NCBI GenBank assembly: GCA_019423125.1
Contig: JAHZBZ010000002.1
Span: forward strand, 62,001 to 126,000
Origin: Bacillota bacterium
Lineage (GTDB): Bacteria > Bacillota > Clostridia > Christensenellales > Borkfalkiaceae
Reading direction: 5' to 3'
DNA length: 64,000 bases
Shown here: piece after piece, positions 17,381 through 25,963 of the stretch
Numbering within the stretch: position 1 is the first letter of the stretch
Layout of the letters: each line of letters begins with the position of its first letter
Program-made: the position numbers and the translations under genes
The notes under the pieces: model-generated
The model's database searches: none
What the model was told of the DNA's origin: nothing
The model's input: the letters and a program-made list of their open reading frames with translations, nothing else

Positions 17381-17417
17381 TAAAAAAACGGCTTGCTTTT
17401 GCAAGCCGTTTTTTTAT
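17381..17417. terminator. Bidirectional terminator
   Basis: AACGGCTTGC / GCAAGCCGTT stem (17387-17396, 17401-17410) with TTTT loop and A/T runs on both sides, between convergent corC-like and HD genes. Confidence 0.92.
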
Positions 17418-17424
17418 CGCAAAT

Positions 17425-18096
17425 TCAAAGAAGCCGCACTCCGTTGATGACAAGCACAAATTTCTTGTCAAGAAATTCTGCGGCGCGCCTGCAAAGCTGC
17501 ATGCGCTTGAAATAGATCTCAAAATAGTCCATCACAGGACAAAGATTGGTGTCGATCACGATGTTCAGGACGATCTCTCCCCGCTCTTTGTCGACCTGAA
17601 CGCCTGATTTTTCTGCGGCGAGGTTGACGCGGTCATGGATGTTCAACACGTCCGACGTGATGCGCGTCGTATTGCGGCGCACGCGGCTCTTGTGTACGTC
17701 CGCCTTGTCCGCTATGATGAGCGCGGATGTAATGTCGCTGACGGGAAGCCCTTGCCCCTCGTCGTGATTGCCGATCGCCATCATGATCTCCGCGGCGTCT
17801 CGGTACGGCATGCCCATGCGGGTCAGGATCTTATAGGCGAGGATCGCACCGCTCTGGGCATGATCTTCTCTGTTGACGCTGTTGCCAATGTCGTGGAGAT
17901 ACCCCGCAATGCGCGTGAGCTCGATCCGATGCGGAGTTCCCCCCACTGCTTCCATGATCTCGCCCGCCCATTTGCTGACAATGCCGGAATGTCGCACCGA
18001 GTGCTCGGTAAAACCGAGCGCTTCGATCTGGCTCTCCGCCATGTACATGATCGCCTTAACCTCTTCGTCGTTTTTGACGTCTGCAATCGTAATCAA
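17425..18096 (-). CDS. HD-domain phosphohydrolase
   Basis: A 223-residue cytosolic HD protein, a metal-dependent phosphohydrolase of unknown substrate. Visible HD ligands are TEHSVRHSG, the YLHDIGN motif, IGNHDEGQG and the later ADKADVHKSRVRR. The C-terminal part (IVIDTNLCPVMDYFEIYFKRM) is beta/alpha and specific to a clostridial subgroup. The apparent start is TTG at 18094-18096, five bases after the pfkB stop, with GGAGG 13 nt and AAGG 6 nt upstream. Co-transcription with pfkB is likely. Confidence 0.82.
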   Translation of the reverse strand: MITIADVKNDEEVKAIMYMAESQIEALGFTEHSVRHSGIVSKWAGEIMEAVGGTPHRIELTRIAGYLHDIGNSVNREDHAQSGAILAYKILTRMGMPYRDAAEIMMAIGNHDEGQGLPVSDITSALIIADKADVHKSRVRRNTTRITSDVLNIHDRVNLAAEKSGVQVDKERGEIVLNIVIDTNLCPVMDYFEIYFKRMQLCRRAAEFLDKKFVLVINGVRLL

Positions 18097-18101
18097 AAGC
18101 C

Positions 18102-19025
18102 TTAAATTTCCTCCACAGTCAGATTTGCATGGATCTCATCGTATTTCTCTTTAGTGAAGGAGATCTGCCCGAAGGTCGTGACCGTCGCAGTGCCCGCCGC
18201 CACGCCTGCGCGCAGGATCTCATCGAGCGGAGCACCCTGCTGCAACATCATTGCTGCGGCGGCAACCATTCCGTCGCCCGCGCCGACCGTCGAGTTGATC
18301 GCGACATTGATGCTCTTGCAGTAGTAATTTTTCGTTCCGTCCGTTATGATCGCCCCTTTCTTCCCGAGCGAAAGCAAAACGCGTTTAGCACCTTTATCGA
18401 GAAGAGAATAACAGCCTTTGAGAAGATCGTCCCGAGATTTAAGTTCCTGGCCGAGTGTATTCTGAAGCTCGTCTTTGTTGGGTTTTACGAGATCAAGCCC
18501 CGTTTTGAGTGCCGACAGAAGTTTTGCGCCCTCTGTATCCGCGATCTTGAGCGTATGGTCGGATGCAACTGAAAAGAGTTTTCCGTAATAATCACTCTCG
18601 ATGCCCTGTGGCAGGCTTCCCGAGATGACCATCACGTCACAGCTCTTTGAAAGTGTGGAAACAAGATCGATGAGTTCAGTCTGCTTGTTCTCGCTGATGC
18701 TCTCTCCGATATCGTTGACCTCGGTCAGCATGGACTTGTTGTCGATAAATTTATAGTTTTCGCGAACGCGCCCTTTGTTCCAGATGAAGACACTCGGCAC
18801 TCCTTCACGGTCAAGCGCCTGTTCGAACAGGAGTCCGTTTTCGTTGTACATGAACCCCGTCGCATGACTCTGCCCTTTCAGGCGCGCCACGCCGATGGCG
18901 ACGTTGAGCGCCGCCCCCGTAAAGCTGAGCGTTTTGCTCTTGACGTGGTTGATTTTTCCGATATTCAGGGAATCCACTTCGATGGTGACATCCGTGCAGG
19001 GATTAAGACATACAGTAAGGATCAT
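18102..19025 (-). CDS. fruK: PfkB-family kinase, probable 1-phosphofructokinase
   Basis: A 307-residue ribokinase-fold sugar kinase. MILTVCLNPCTDVTIEVD at the N-terminus and STVGAGDGMVAAAAMML (anion hole and catalytic Asp) near the C-terminus fit the FruK/LacC/PfkB sugar-phosphate kinase group; NPCTDVT replaces the commoner NPAID. No fructose PTS is adjacent, so tagatose 6-phosphate or fructose 6-phosphate are also possible substrates. The ATG at 19023-19025 has GGAGAAAG close upstream. Confidence 0.82.
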   Translation of the reverse strand: MILTVCLNPCTDVTIEVDSLNIGKINHVKSKTLSFTGAALNVAIGVARLKGQSHATGFMYNENGLLFEQALDREGVPSVFIWNKGRVRENYKFIDNKSMLTEVNDIGESISENKQTELIDLVSTLSKSCDVMVISGSLPQGIESDYYGKLFSVASDHTLKIADTEGAKLLSALKTGLDLVKPNKDELQNTLGQELKSRDDLLKGCYSLLDKGAKRVLLSLGKKGAIITDGTKNYYCKSINVAINSTVGAGDGMVAAAAMMLQQGAPLDEILRAGVAAGTATVTTFGQISFTKEKYDEIHANLTVEEI

Positions 19026-19121
19026 CTTATCTTTCTCCGTGTCCGCCGCGCTGATCTGAGCCGAATCCATTCGATCCGAATATCTCCGCCCGATGCGCGA
19101 ATTTTTTGTTTCTCTTCTAAT

Positions 19122-19150
19122 ATTATATTACACAATCAAAACAATTTCAA
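19122..19150 (-). promoter_or_regulatory. SigA promoter for fruK-HD operon
   Basis: Minus strand TTGAAA (19145-19150), 17-bp spacer, TATAAT (19122-19127). This leaves an approximately 90-nt leader with small inverted repeats before the ATG. Confidence 0.75.
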
Positions 19151-19182
19151 GGCTCTTGCAAAAATTTTTTTGACAAATTCCG

Positions 19183-19210
19183 AAAAAGGGCTTCCGCAAA
19201 GCGGAAGCCC
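19183..19210 (-). terminator. pfkA terminator
   Basis: Stem GGGCTTCCGC / GCGGAAGCCC with a 3-nt loop, followed on the minus strand by T5, 17 nt after the pfkA stop. Confidence 0.9.
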
Positions 19211-19226
19211 GATTTTAACCGCAGTG

Positions 19227-20189
19227 TCACATGGAGATCATCTGCAAGGTCTCATAGAGTTCATAGTTGAACTTCTTTTTCATGCTGACCGCCTCGATGA
19301 TGTCGAGGTCGATGATCTCGTTCTTGCGGATGCCGACGACGCGATTGCCGATGCCGTCCTTGAGCAAGCGGACTGCTTTGTTGCCGAATTGTGCCGCGAG
19401 CATGCGGTCCGCCATCGTGGGCGACCCGCCGCGCTGGACGTGACCGATGGTCGTGCCGCGGACAGAATATGTCGTCATGGACTGAAGCTTCTTGGAAAAA
19501 TCGTCAGCCGTCGCAACGCCCTCTGCGAGGACGATGATGTTGGAGTGTTTTCCGTTCGCGCGGCTGCGGTTGATGCGCAGGACGACGTCCTCCATGTCAT
19601 AGGCGATCTCAGGGACGACGATGATCTCGGCGCCGCTCGCAATACCCGAATAGAGCGCGATGTCGCCGCAACGACGGCCCATCACCTCAACGACGCTGAT
19701 GCGCTCATGCGAAGTCATGGTGTCGCGAAGTTTATTGATGATATCAAGACAGGTGTTGACAGCAGTGTCAAACCCGAGCGTATAATCGGTATATTCAAGG
19801 TCGTTGTCGATGGTGCCGGGAATGCCGATCGTGGGAATGCCGTATTCGTCGCTGAGGCACTTTGCGCCCTTGAAGGAACCGTCGCCGCCGATGACGACGA
19901 GACCTTCGATGCCGCGGTCATTGAGCGTCTTGACGGCCTGTTTCTGGCCTTCGACCGTATACATCTCCACACAGCGTGCGGTGCGCAGAATTGTGCCGCC
20001 GCGCTGCACGATGTCGGAAACGCTGCGCATCTCCATGGGGACCATGTCGTCGTTGATGAGGCCGGCATAGCCCTGCTTGATGCCGTAGATCTCCATGCCG
20101 AAATATTTGGCCGTGCGGACTACGGCGCGGATGCACGCATTCATGCCGGGGGCATCGCCGCCACTCGTCAGAATTCCGATTCTTTTCAT
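19227..20189 (-). CDS. pfkA: ATP-dependent 6-phosphofructokinase
   Basis: Phosphorylates fructose 6-phosphate in glycolysis. The 320-residue protein has family landmarks RIGILTSGGDAPGMNACIR, VIGGDGSFKGA, PGTIDNDLEYTDYTLGFDTA with the catalytic Asp, EVMGRRCGDIA and VRGTTIGHVQRGGSP. The ATG at 20187-20189 is preceded by GGAGGG. The position after dnaE is conserved in Clostridia, although here it has its own extended -10 promoter. Confidence 0.97.
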   Translation of the reverse strand: MKRIGILTSGGDAPGMNACIRAVVRTAKYFGMEIYGIKQGYAGLINDDMVPMEMRSVSDIVQRGGTILRTARCVEMYTVEGQKQAVKTLNDRGIEGLVVIGGDGSFKGAKCLSDEYGIPTIGIPGTIDNDLEYTDYTLGFDTAVNTCLDIINKLRDTMTSHERISVVEVMGRRCGDIALYSGIASGAEIIVVPEIAYDMEDVVLRINRSRANGKHSNIIVLAEGVATADDFSKKLQSMTTYSVRGTTIGHVQRGGSPTMADRMLAAQFGNKAVRLLKDGIGNRVVGIRKNEIIDLDIIEAVSMKKKFNYELYETLQMISM

Positions 20190-20247
20190 AACAACCCTCC
20201 AAACAAGCTTATTCTCTTGCGTAAAATGCTGATTTGACTGCGTTTTT

Positions 20248-20256
20248 ATTATAGCA
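20248..20256 (-). promoter_or_regulatory. Extended -10 promoter for pfkA
   Basis: Minus strand TGCTATAAT, about 58 bp before the ATG; no good -35 match (TTTCAT at 16 bp). Confidence 0.55.
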
Positions 20257-20351
20257 AATCTGAACACAAATGAAAAGCAATTTTTTAATTTTTATCCTAA
20301 AATAAATTTTTTATGACACAATTAACATTTTTTGTAAAACATACAGCGCTT

Positions 20352-23300
20352 TCAGACCAATACGATGTCTTTTTCCTCAAGATACAGGTAAAGCTCATCG
20401 CGCAGGCCGCGGCAATAGTTCACTTCGCTCATTTTATAGAGTTTGTCCCCGCGCTTGATCTTTATGGTCGTCTTTCCGTTTCCGTAATGCGAAAAGAGCA
20501 GGATAAAGTCGTCAAACTCCTCTTCCGTGAGTTTGGATGCGTTCAGCCAAAGCGCACTTTCGCGCGGTTTTGCCTGCGCGCGTGCGTTCTCGGAAACGCC
20601 CGCTGCACTCTCTGCAGTGTACTCCTGCATCTTGTCCAGAATGATCACGGGCGCCTTCTCCTCTTCCAGCTGCATTTTGCCGGAGAGGCGGACCACCTTG
20701 TCCGCCGCGACGAATGACTTGATCTTGTCAAAAACATTCGGAAAAGCGACGCACTCGATGCTCCCGTACAGATCTTCGACGGAGATGAATGCCATTGACG
20801 AACCGGAACGCGTGTTGATCTTCTTGAACGATCCGATGATGCCGCCCATCGTCACAGTCGCTCCGTCGGTCAGTTCTGGATAAGTCCTGTGCCCATCGTC
20901 GTCCTCTTCGAAATTCTGAAGCATCGCACAGCAAAAGGTGCAGTCTTTGAAGGACGAAGCATAGTTTTCAAACGGATGACCGCTGACATAGACGCCGAGA
21001 ACAAGTTTCTCTTTTGCGAGTTTTTCGTTGACGTCCATCTCGGGGACATTCGGATAGGAAATATCCGTCAAATCTTCTTGAATGATGTCGCCGAAAAGAC
21101 TCATCTGCATGCTCTGCTTTTGCTTTGCTATGCGGTTTGCCTGATCGAGCACGCTTTCATAGACGAGCAGAAGCTGGGCACGGTTTTTTCCGAAATCGTC
21201 AAAAGCGCCCGCACAGATCAATCCTTCCAGCATGCGCTTATTGAGGAATGGAGCACAGCGGAACACAAAATCGGGGAAATTCTTGAATTCGCCGTTTTTA
21301 TCACGCTCGGCTATGATGGACTGCGTGGCCCCCACACCGACCCCCTTCAAAGCGCTGAGCCCGAAGCGGACGCCGTTGCCCTGAACGGAGAAATATGTCT
21401 TGCTCTTGTTGACGTGCGGCGGCAAGACAAGGATGTTTTTCTCTTTGAGATAGACGATGTATTTGGAGACTTCGTCGATCTTGTCGATGCGGTTATTAAG
21501 GATCGCGGCGAGAAACTCCTTCGGATAGAAGCGCTTGAGATAAGCGGTGCGGTAGGCAAGCACGGCGTAGCAGGTCGCGTGTGCTTTGTTGAAGGCATAG
21601 CTCGCGAAGCTCTCCATGTCGCCGAAGATCTTTGCGGCGACTTCTTTGGGAATACCGCGGCTGACCGCGCCGTCGATGTTGCCGCCCTGGTCGCGATTGC
21701 CGAAGATAAACTTGTCCTTCTGTGCCATCAGCTCCGCCTTGTTCTTCTTGCCCATGGCGCGGCGGACGAGGTCTGCCTGCCCGAGCGAAAAGCCCGCAAG
21801 GTCCTGGAAGATCTGCATGACCTGTTCCTGATAGACGATGACCCCGTAGGTGACTTTGAGGATATGCTCGAGGAGCGGCGTGTCGTATTTGACCTTCGAG
21901 GGATTGAGTTTGTTCGCGATATACGTGGGGATGTACGCCATCGGTCCGGGGCGATAAAGCGCGACGCCTGCGATGATGTCCTCGAGACATCCGGGCTTGA
22001 GATCTTTCATGAATTTTTTCATGCCGCCTTGCTCGAGCTGGAACACGGCGTCCGTGTCGCCTTCGGAGATAAGTTCATACGCCTCTTTATTTTCGTAACC
22101 GATCTCGTCCCAATCGATGACGCGGCCCGTGTCCTCGAGGATGTAATCGCACGCCTTTTTGATATCGGTCAGCGTGGTCAGCGCAAGGAAGTCCATCTTC
22201 AGCATTCCGATGGATTCCACCTCTTTCATGTCAAACTGTGTCGTTACGTCTTCGCCGTTGCGCGAGAGCGGGACGTTATCCGCGATCGGCTTTCGGCAGA
22301 TGACGACGCCCGCGGCATGCATCGAGGTGTTGCGCGGCATGCCCTCCAATTTGAGCGCCATGTCAATGACGCGGCGAAGCTGTGCGTCCGTTTCATAGAG
22401 CTGGATGAAATCGTTGTTCCTCTTTTTTTCCTGCTCGTCGATCTTCTTTTCCAGCTCGATGCGTTTATCTTCGTCCGTCTCCGCCTGCATCTTCTTCTGC
22501 AAGGCGGGAATGTTCCAGCCGAGCAGTTCGCTGATCGTGGACTTGCCGTCCATCAGCTTGGTGACCCTGTCAGTCTCGGAATATGGCACGCGAAGTACTC
22601 TGCCAACGTCCTTTATCGCGGCTTTTGAGGCAAGCGTACCAAACGTGACGATCTGCGCAACGTTTTCGGGATGATATTTTTTGCGGACGTATTCGATGGT
22701 CTCCTGCCTGCGTTCGTTACAGAAGTCCACGTCGAAATCGGGCATGGTGACGCGGTCGGGGTTTAAGAAGCGCTCGAAGAACAAATCATATTTGAGAGGA
22801 TCGATGTCTGTGATACCGACTGCGTATGCGACGATGGATGCGGCGCCGCTCCCGCGGCCCGGGCCGACAGGTATGCCCTGCTTTTTTGACCATTGGATAA
22901 AGTCCATGACGATGAGGTAATATTCCGCAAATCCCATTCCGAGGATGATGCCGAGCTCATAGTCCGCGCGCTTTTTGACGGCGTCGGTGATCTCGCCGTA
23001 GCGACGCTTGAGCCCCTCCCACGTCAGGCGGGTCAGATAATCTTTCGGATCCGAGCCGTCCTCGGGCGTATAGCCCGGGATGAGGGATTTGTCTTTGATC
23101 GGATCGCCCTTGTCAGTGAGGTCGAAACAGGGCTCTTCGTTGCACTTTTCGGCAATGACGAGTGTATTGGAGATCGCCTCGGGCGCATAGGAAAAGAGTT
23201 CGCTCATCTCCTCAGGCGTCTTGAGGTAAAACTCGTGCGTTTCGAACTTCATTCGCTTGGGATCGTCGATCGTCTTTTTCGTCTGGATGCAGAGCAAAAC

Positions 23301-23945
23301 GTCCTGCATTTCCCAGTCCTCTTTTTCGATGTAATGCACGTCGTTCGTGGCGACGAGCGGAACGTCGATCTCCTTTGCGAGCTGCATCAGAAGAGGCAGG
23401 ACCTGCTTTTGCTCCGCAATGCCGTGGTCCTGTATCTCGATGTAGAAGTCCTCTTTGAAAATCTCTTTGAGTTCGAGAGCTGTTTTTTTTGCGCCCTCGT
23501 AATCGCCGCGAAGCAGGAGTTTCGGGATCCTGCCCGCAAGGCACGCAGACAAGCAAACAAGCCCTTCGCTGTGTTCACGGAGGGTCTTGTAGTCGATGCG
23601 GGGTTTGTAATAAAATCCGTCCACATAGGCGATGGAGTCCATCTTGACGAGATTTTTATACCCCTTTTTATTTTTGGCAAGAAGGATGAGATGTTCAAAA
23701 TCGCTCGAGCTGTCCTTGCGGTACAGATCCTGCGTCATGTACATCTCACAGCCGATGATCGCCTGTATCTTATTTTTACGGCACAACTCCGCAAAATAGA
23801 GCGTCGCATACATGTTGCCGTGATCGGTGATCGCGATCGACTTGATGTTGTTTTTCACGCAATGTGCGATCAGGTCGTCCACCTTGCAGGCGCCGTCGAG
23901 CAAGCTGTATTCCGTGTGAAGGTGTAAATGTACAAAGTCAGACAT
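20352..23945 (-). CDS. dnaE: DNA polymerase III alpha subunit DnaE
   Basis: Catalytic subunit of a C-family polymerase, 1197 residues. The N-terminal PHP domain opens FVHLHLHTEYSLLDGACK and has ITDHGNMY. The palm contains GPGRGSGAASIVAYAVGITDIDPL and the catalytic aspartates in PDFDVDFCNERR. The fingers region shows KMDFLALTTLTDI and FAFNKAH-like SYAFNKAHATCYAVLAY. A helix-hairpin-helix and OB-fold domain (VTMGGIIGSFKKINTRSGSSMAFISVEDLYGSIE) end the protein. Clostridia usually also carry PolC; it is not in this window. Confidence 0.97.
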   Translation of the reverse strand: MSDFVHLHLHTEYSLLDGACKVDDLIAHCVKNNIKSIAITDHGNMYATLYFAELCRKNKIQAIIGCEMYMTQDLYRKDSSSDFEHLILLAKNKKGYKNLVKMDSIAYVDGFYYKPRIDYKTLREHSEGLVCLSACLAGRIPKLLLRGDYEGAKKTALELKEIFKEDFYIEIQDHGIAEQKQVLPLLMQLAKEIDVPLVATNDVHYIEKEDWEMQDVLLCIQTKKTIDDPKRMKFETHEFYLKTPEEMSELFSYAPEAISNTLVIAEKCNEEPCFDLTDKGDPIKDKSLIPGYTPEDGSDPKDYLTRLTWEGLKRRYGEITDAVKKRADYELGIILGMGFAEYYLIVMDFIQWSKKQGIPVGPGRGSGAASIVAYAVGITDIDPLKYDLFFERFLNPDRVTMPDFDVDFCNERRQETIEYVRKKYHPENVAQIVTFGTLASKAAIKDVGRVLRVPYSETDRVTKLMDGKSTISELLGWNIPALQKKMQAETDEDKRIELEKKIDEQEKKRNNDFIQLYETDAQLRRVIDMALKLEGMPRNTSMHAAGVVICRKPIADNVPLSRNGEDVTTQFDMKEVESIGMLKMDFLALTTLTDIKKACDYILEDTGRVIDWDEIGYENKEAYELISEGDTDAVFQLEQGGMKKFMKDLKPGCLEDIIAGVALYRPGPMAYIPTYIANKLNPSKVKYDTPLLEHILKVTYGVIVYQEQVMQIFQDLAGFSLGQADLVRRAMGKKNKAELMAQKDKFIFGNRDQGGNIDGAVSRGIPKEVAAKIFGDMESFASYAFNKAHATCYAVLAYRTAYLKRFYPKEFLAAILNNRIDKIDEVSKYIVYLKEKNILVLPPHVNKSKTYFSVQGNGVRFGLSALKGVGVGATQSIIAERDKNGEFKNFPDFVFRCAPFLNKRMLEGLICAGAFDDFGKNRAQLLLVYESVLDQANRIAKQKQSMQMSLFGDIIQEDLTDISYPNVPEMDVNEKLAKEKLVLGVYVSGHPFENYASSFKDCTFCCAMLQNFEEDDDGHRTYPELTDGATVTMGGIIGSFKKINTRSGSSMAFISVEDLYGSIECVAFPNVFDKIKSFVAADKVVRLSGKMQLEEEKAPVIILDKMQEYTAESAAGVSENARAQAKPRESALWLNASKLTEEEFDDFILLFSHYGNGKTTIKIKRGDKLYKMSEVNYCRGLRDELYLYLEEKDIVLV

Positions 23946-23972
23946 AGCGCTCCTCTGTCGTAAAATTCAAGG

Positions 23973-24224
23973 TCACAGCTTAGCGATGAACTCCGTCATC
24001 CCCTTTACGGCCTTTTTCGCGTCCGGTCCCTCCGCAATCACGGTATATGTATCCCCTTTGAGGAATTTCATGGACAAAAGTCCGATGATACTCTTTGCAT
24101 TGCCGTTCTTCATGCCATCCGCAAAGGTGATCTCGCTCTTATATTTGCACGCTTCAAAGACGATACGCTGTGCATCATAGGCATTGTAGGTATCCTTGTT
24201 GTAGACAAAAGTTGTTTTTTCCAT
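23973..24224 (-). CDS. crh: Crh-like HPr protein without the PTS histidine
   Basis: An 83-residue HPr-fold protein. The regulatory site KSIIGLLSM with Ser45 matches the Ser46 kinase site of HPr (KSIMGVMSL), but the PTS site is lost: where HPr has GIHARPA this protein has TYNAYDA, so Asn14 replaces His15 and Tyr16 replaces Arg17. It therefore cannot carry phosphate for sugar uptake and resembles Crh, which in Bacillus also sits next to whiA and is phosphorylated by HPr kinase; hprK is 4 kb away here. The ATG at 24222-24224 has GGAG 7 nt upstream, two bases after the whiA stop. Confidence 0.88.
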   Translation of the reverse strand: MEKTTFVYNKDTYNAYDAQRIVFEACKYKSEITFADGMKNGNAKSIIGLLSMKFLKGDTYTVIAEGPDAKKAVKGMTEFIAKL

Positions 24225-24226
24225 GA

Positions 24227-25186
24227 TCAATCTCCGTTTAATTCATCTGCTATTTTAACGAGCTTTCTGAGCCGATGGTTCAGACAGCTCTTTGTGATCC
24301 CCAATCTCTCCGCAAGTTCTTTCAATGACGCCTCTTTATCCTCCAGCCGCGCCTGCGCGGTGATGCGAAGCGTCTCGTCCAGCTCCGAAAGCCCGATGCA
24401 TTCGCGGATGGTCTCGATCGCACAGATCTGCCGCACGGACGCGAGCACGCTCTTATCAAAATTTTTTTGCAGGCAATTGGCGACGCGGTTGATGCGGTTG
24501 CGCTCGTCCTTTTTGTCTGCGAGATCGTCCAGCTTATTGAGCGCGTTTTTTGCGCCGATCAGATCGAGAAAGTCTGAAATGCTGTCCCTGCTCTTTAAAT
24601 AGACGACATATGCGTTCTTGCGCACGACGCACTTGGCAAGAATATCGAAATAAGCCAAAAGTTCACAGAAATCGTCCGCAAGAAATTTGTTGAAAAGGAC
24701 GATCTCGAGATGATATCCTGAACGCGCTTCTTCCATCCTAGGAACGGTGCAGCTTCCGCTGCCGAGAAAAGCGCCCTTGACAAAGGCGAGTTTACAGCAT
24801 TCATTTTCGATGAGATAGGGATCGATACCAAGACTAAGCGATACGGAATCCCCTTCCCGTTCCGCGATGCCCAGCTCGGAGAGAATGTAAAGCGATCGCT
24901 CCGTGACACACTGAAAAATCAGCCTGTCCCGACCGTTACGGTTGTCCGTCGTTGCCTGAACGATGCGAAGTTCGGCGCCGTAGAGCTCTTCAAACAGGCC
25001 GATGAAAAACTCCGCCACGTTTTCGCTCTCGGTGACAAATTCAAAGCCGACGAGCGGACCGCGCCGTATCACGCTTCCCGTCGTCCTCAAAAATGCAGAA
25101 AGCGCCGCCGTCTTACAACAGGCGTTTCCGACACCTGCCTTGAGTATTTCTTTTTTTATCTCCCCTGTAAAATTACCGTACGTCAC
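24227..25186 (-). CDS. whiA: WhiA DNA-binding protein
   Basis: A 319-residue WhiA, a LAGLIDADG-fold plus helix-turn-helix protein that affects cell division and chromosome segregation in Gram-positives. The N-terminus FTGEIKKEILK, the AFVKGAFLGSGSCTVPRM segment of the endonuclease-like domain and a C-terminal HTH (LKELAERLGITKSCLNHRLRKLVKIAD) are clear. It directly abuts the PHP gene and precedes crh. The usual upstream partners rapZ and yvcK (glmR) are absent from this site. Confidence 0.95.
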   Translation of the reverse strand: MTYGNFTGEIKKEILKAGVGNACCKTAALSAFLRTTGSVIRRGPLVGFEFVTESENVAEFFIGLFEELYGAELRIVQATTDNRNGRDRLIFQCVTERSLYILSELGIAEREGDSVSLSLGIDPYLIENECCKLAFVKGAFLGSGSCTVPRMEEARSGYHLEIVLFNKFLADDFCELLAYFDILAKCVVRKNAYVVYLKSRDSISDFLDLIGAKNALNKLDDLADKKDERNRINRVANCLQKNFDKSVLASVRQICAIETIRECIGLSELDETLRITAQARLEDKEASLKELAERLGITKSCLNHRLRKLVKIADELNGD

Positions 25187-25963
25187 TTACAAATTTCTCT
25201 TTTTAAATTCACGGAAACGGAAGTTCGGCGTCCTTCCGTCGATGTTGTCGATTCGGTCGAGAGGTACCCCGACGCGGGCGATGAGCTCGTCCACAAGCTT
25301 TGTGTCGCCGATCCTGTTTACCGAATGCGCGTCCGAATCGACAATGAAGCGCACCCCCGTATCACAGACTTTGGAAAGTTCCTCGTCAGTCAAATGCACT
25401 TTCTTGCTGTTCAATTCGACATATGTTCCGTAGTCCCGCGCCGCCTTTGCGACTTCAACGACGTCGCAAAAGCTCAAAAAATTCAAATGGCTGATCGCGT
25501 CGATCGGGTATTTTTTGATGCTGTTGATGTAGGCATTTGTGTTGTAGCGGAGCAGGCTCTTGCTCGGCTTGATCCGAAAAGTCGTATGCAGAGAATTGAG
25601 AACGAGCATCTTCCAAAAATCGTTGAAGTGCGTGAATTTTACAAAGCGGTGGATGCCCATCAGAAAGATGTCAAAATCCTTGTAATCTTCTTCGCGAAGA
25701 TCGGTACGGCCATCTTCGTCACAGAGGTTTGCCTCGATCCCGACGTACACATTCACGCCTGTCTTTTCGGCGGCGTCTTTGCAATCCTTGATCAGTTGCG
25801 GCATACGATCGTGTCTGAGCCCGAACGCCATCTGTTCGAAACCGTGATCGGTGATCGCGATTTCGCGAAGGCCGATCTCTTTTGCACGCATCGCGTTTTC
25901 GAGCACGGTGCCTTTGCCGTGACTGTAGATCGTATGTGTATGATAGTCACCAGTGAGAAGCAT
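25187..25963 (-). CDS. PHP-domain phosphoesterase
   Basis: A 258-residue PHP-family metal-dependent phosphoesterase, YcdX-like. Metal-binding motifs are GDYHTHTIYSHGKGT, ITDHGFEQM, GIEANLCDEDG, MGIHRF, ISHLNF and VDSDAHSVNRIG. The substrate is unknown; histidinol phosphatase is unlikely because no his genes are nearby. It directly follows murB (25964) with no gap and precedes whiA, so it is part of the murB-PHP-whiA-crh-dnaE unit. Confidence 0.9.
   Translation of the reverse strand: MLLTGDYHTHTIYSHGKGTVLENAMRAKEIGLREIAITDHGFEQMAFGLRHDRMPQLIKDCKDAAEKTGVNVYVGIEANLCDEDGRTDLREEDYKDFDIFLMGIHRFVKFTHFNDFWKMLVLNSLHTTFRIKPSKSLLRYNTNAYINSIKKYPIDAISHLNFLSFCDVVEVAKAARDYGTYVELNSKKVHLTDEELSKVCDTGVRFIVDSDAHSVNRIGDTKLVDELIARVGVPLDRIDNIDGRTPNFRFREFKKRNL

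Noticed and set aside
20889..22628. A 579-codon plus-strand frame inside dnaE, plus similar ones elsewhere on the opposite strand
   Set aside because: Same codon-bias artefact; composition and lack of motifs argue against coding.
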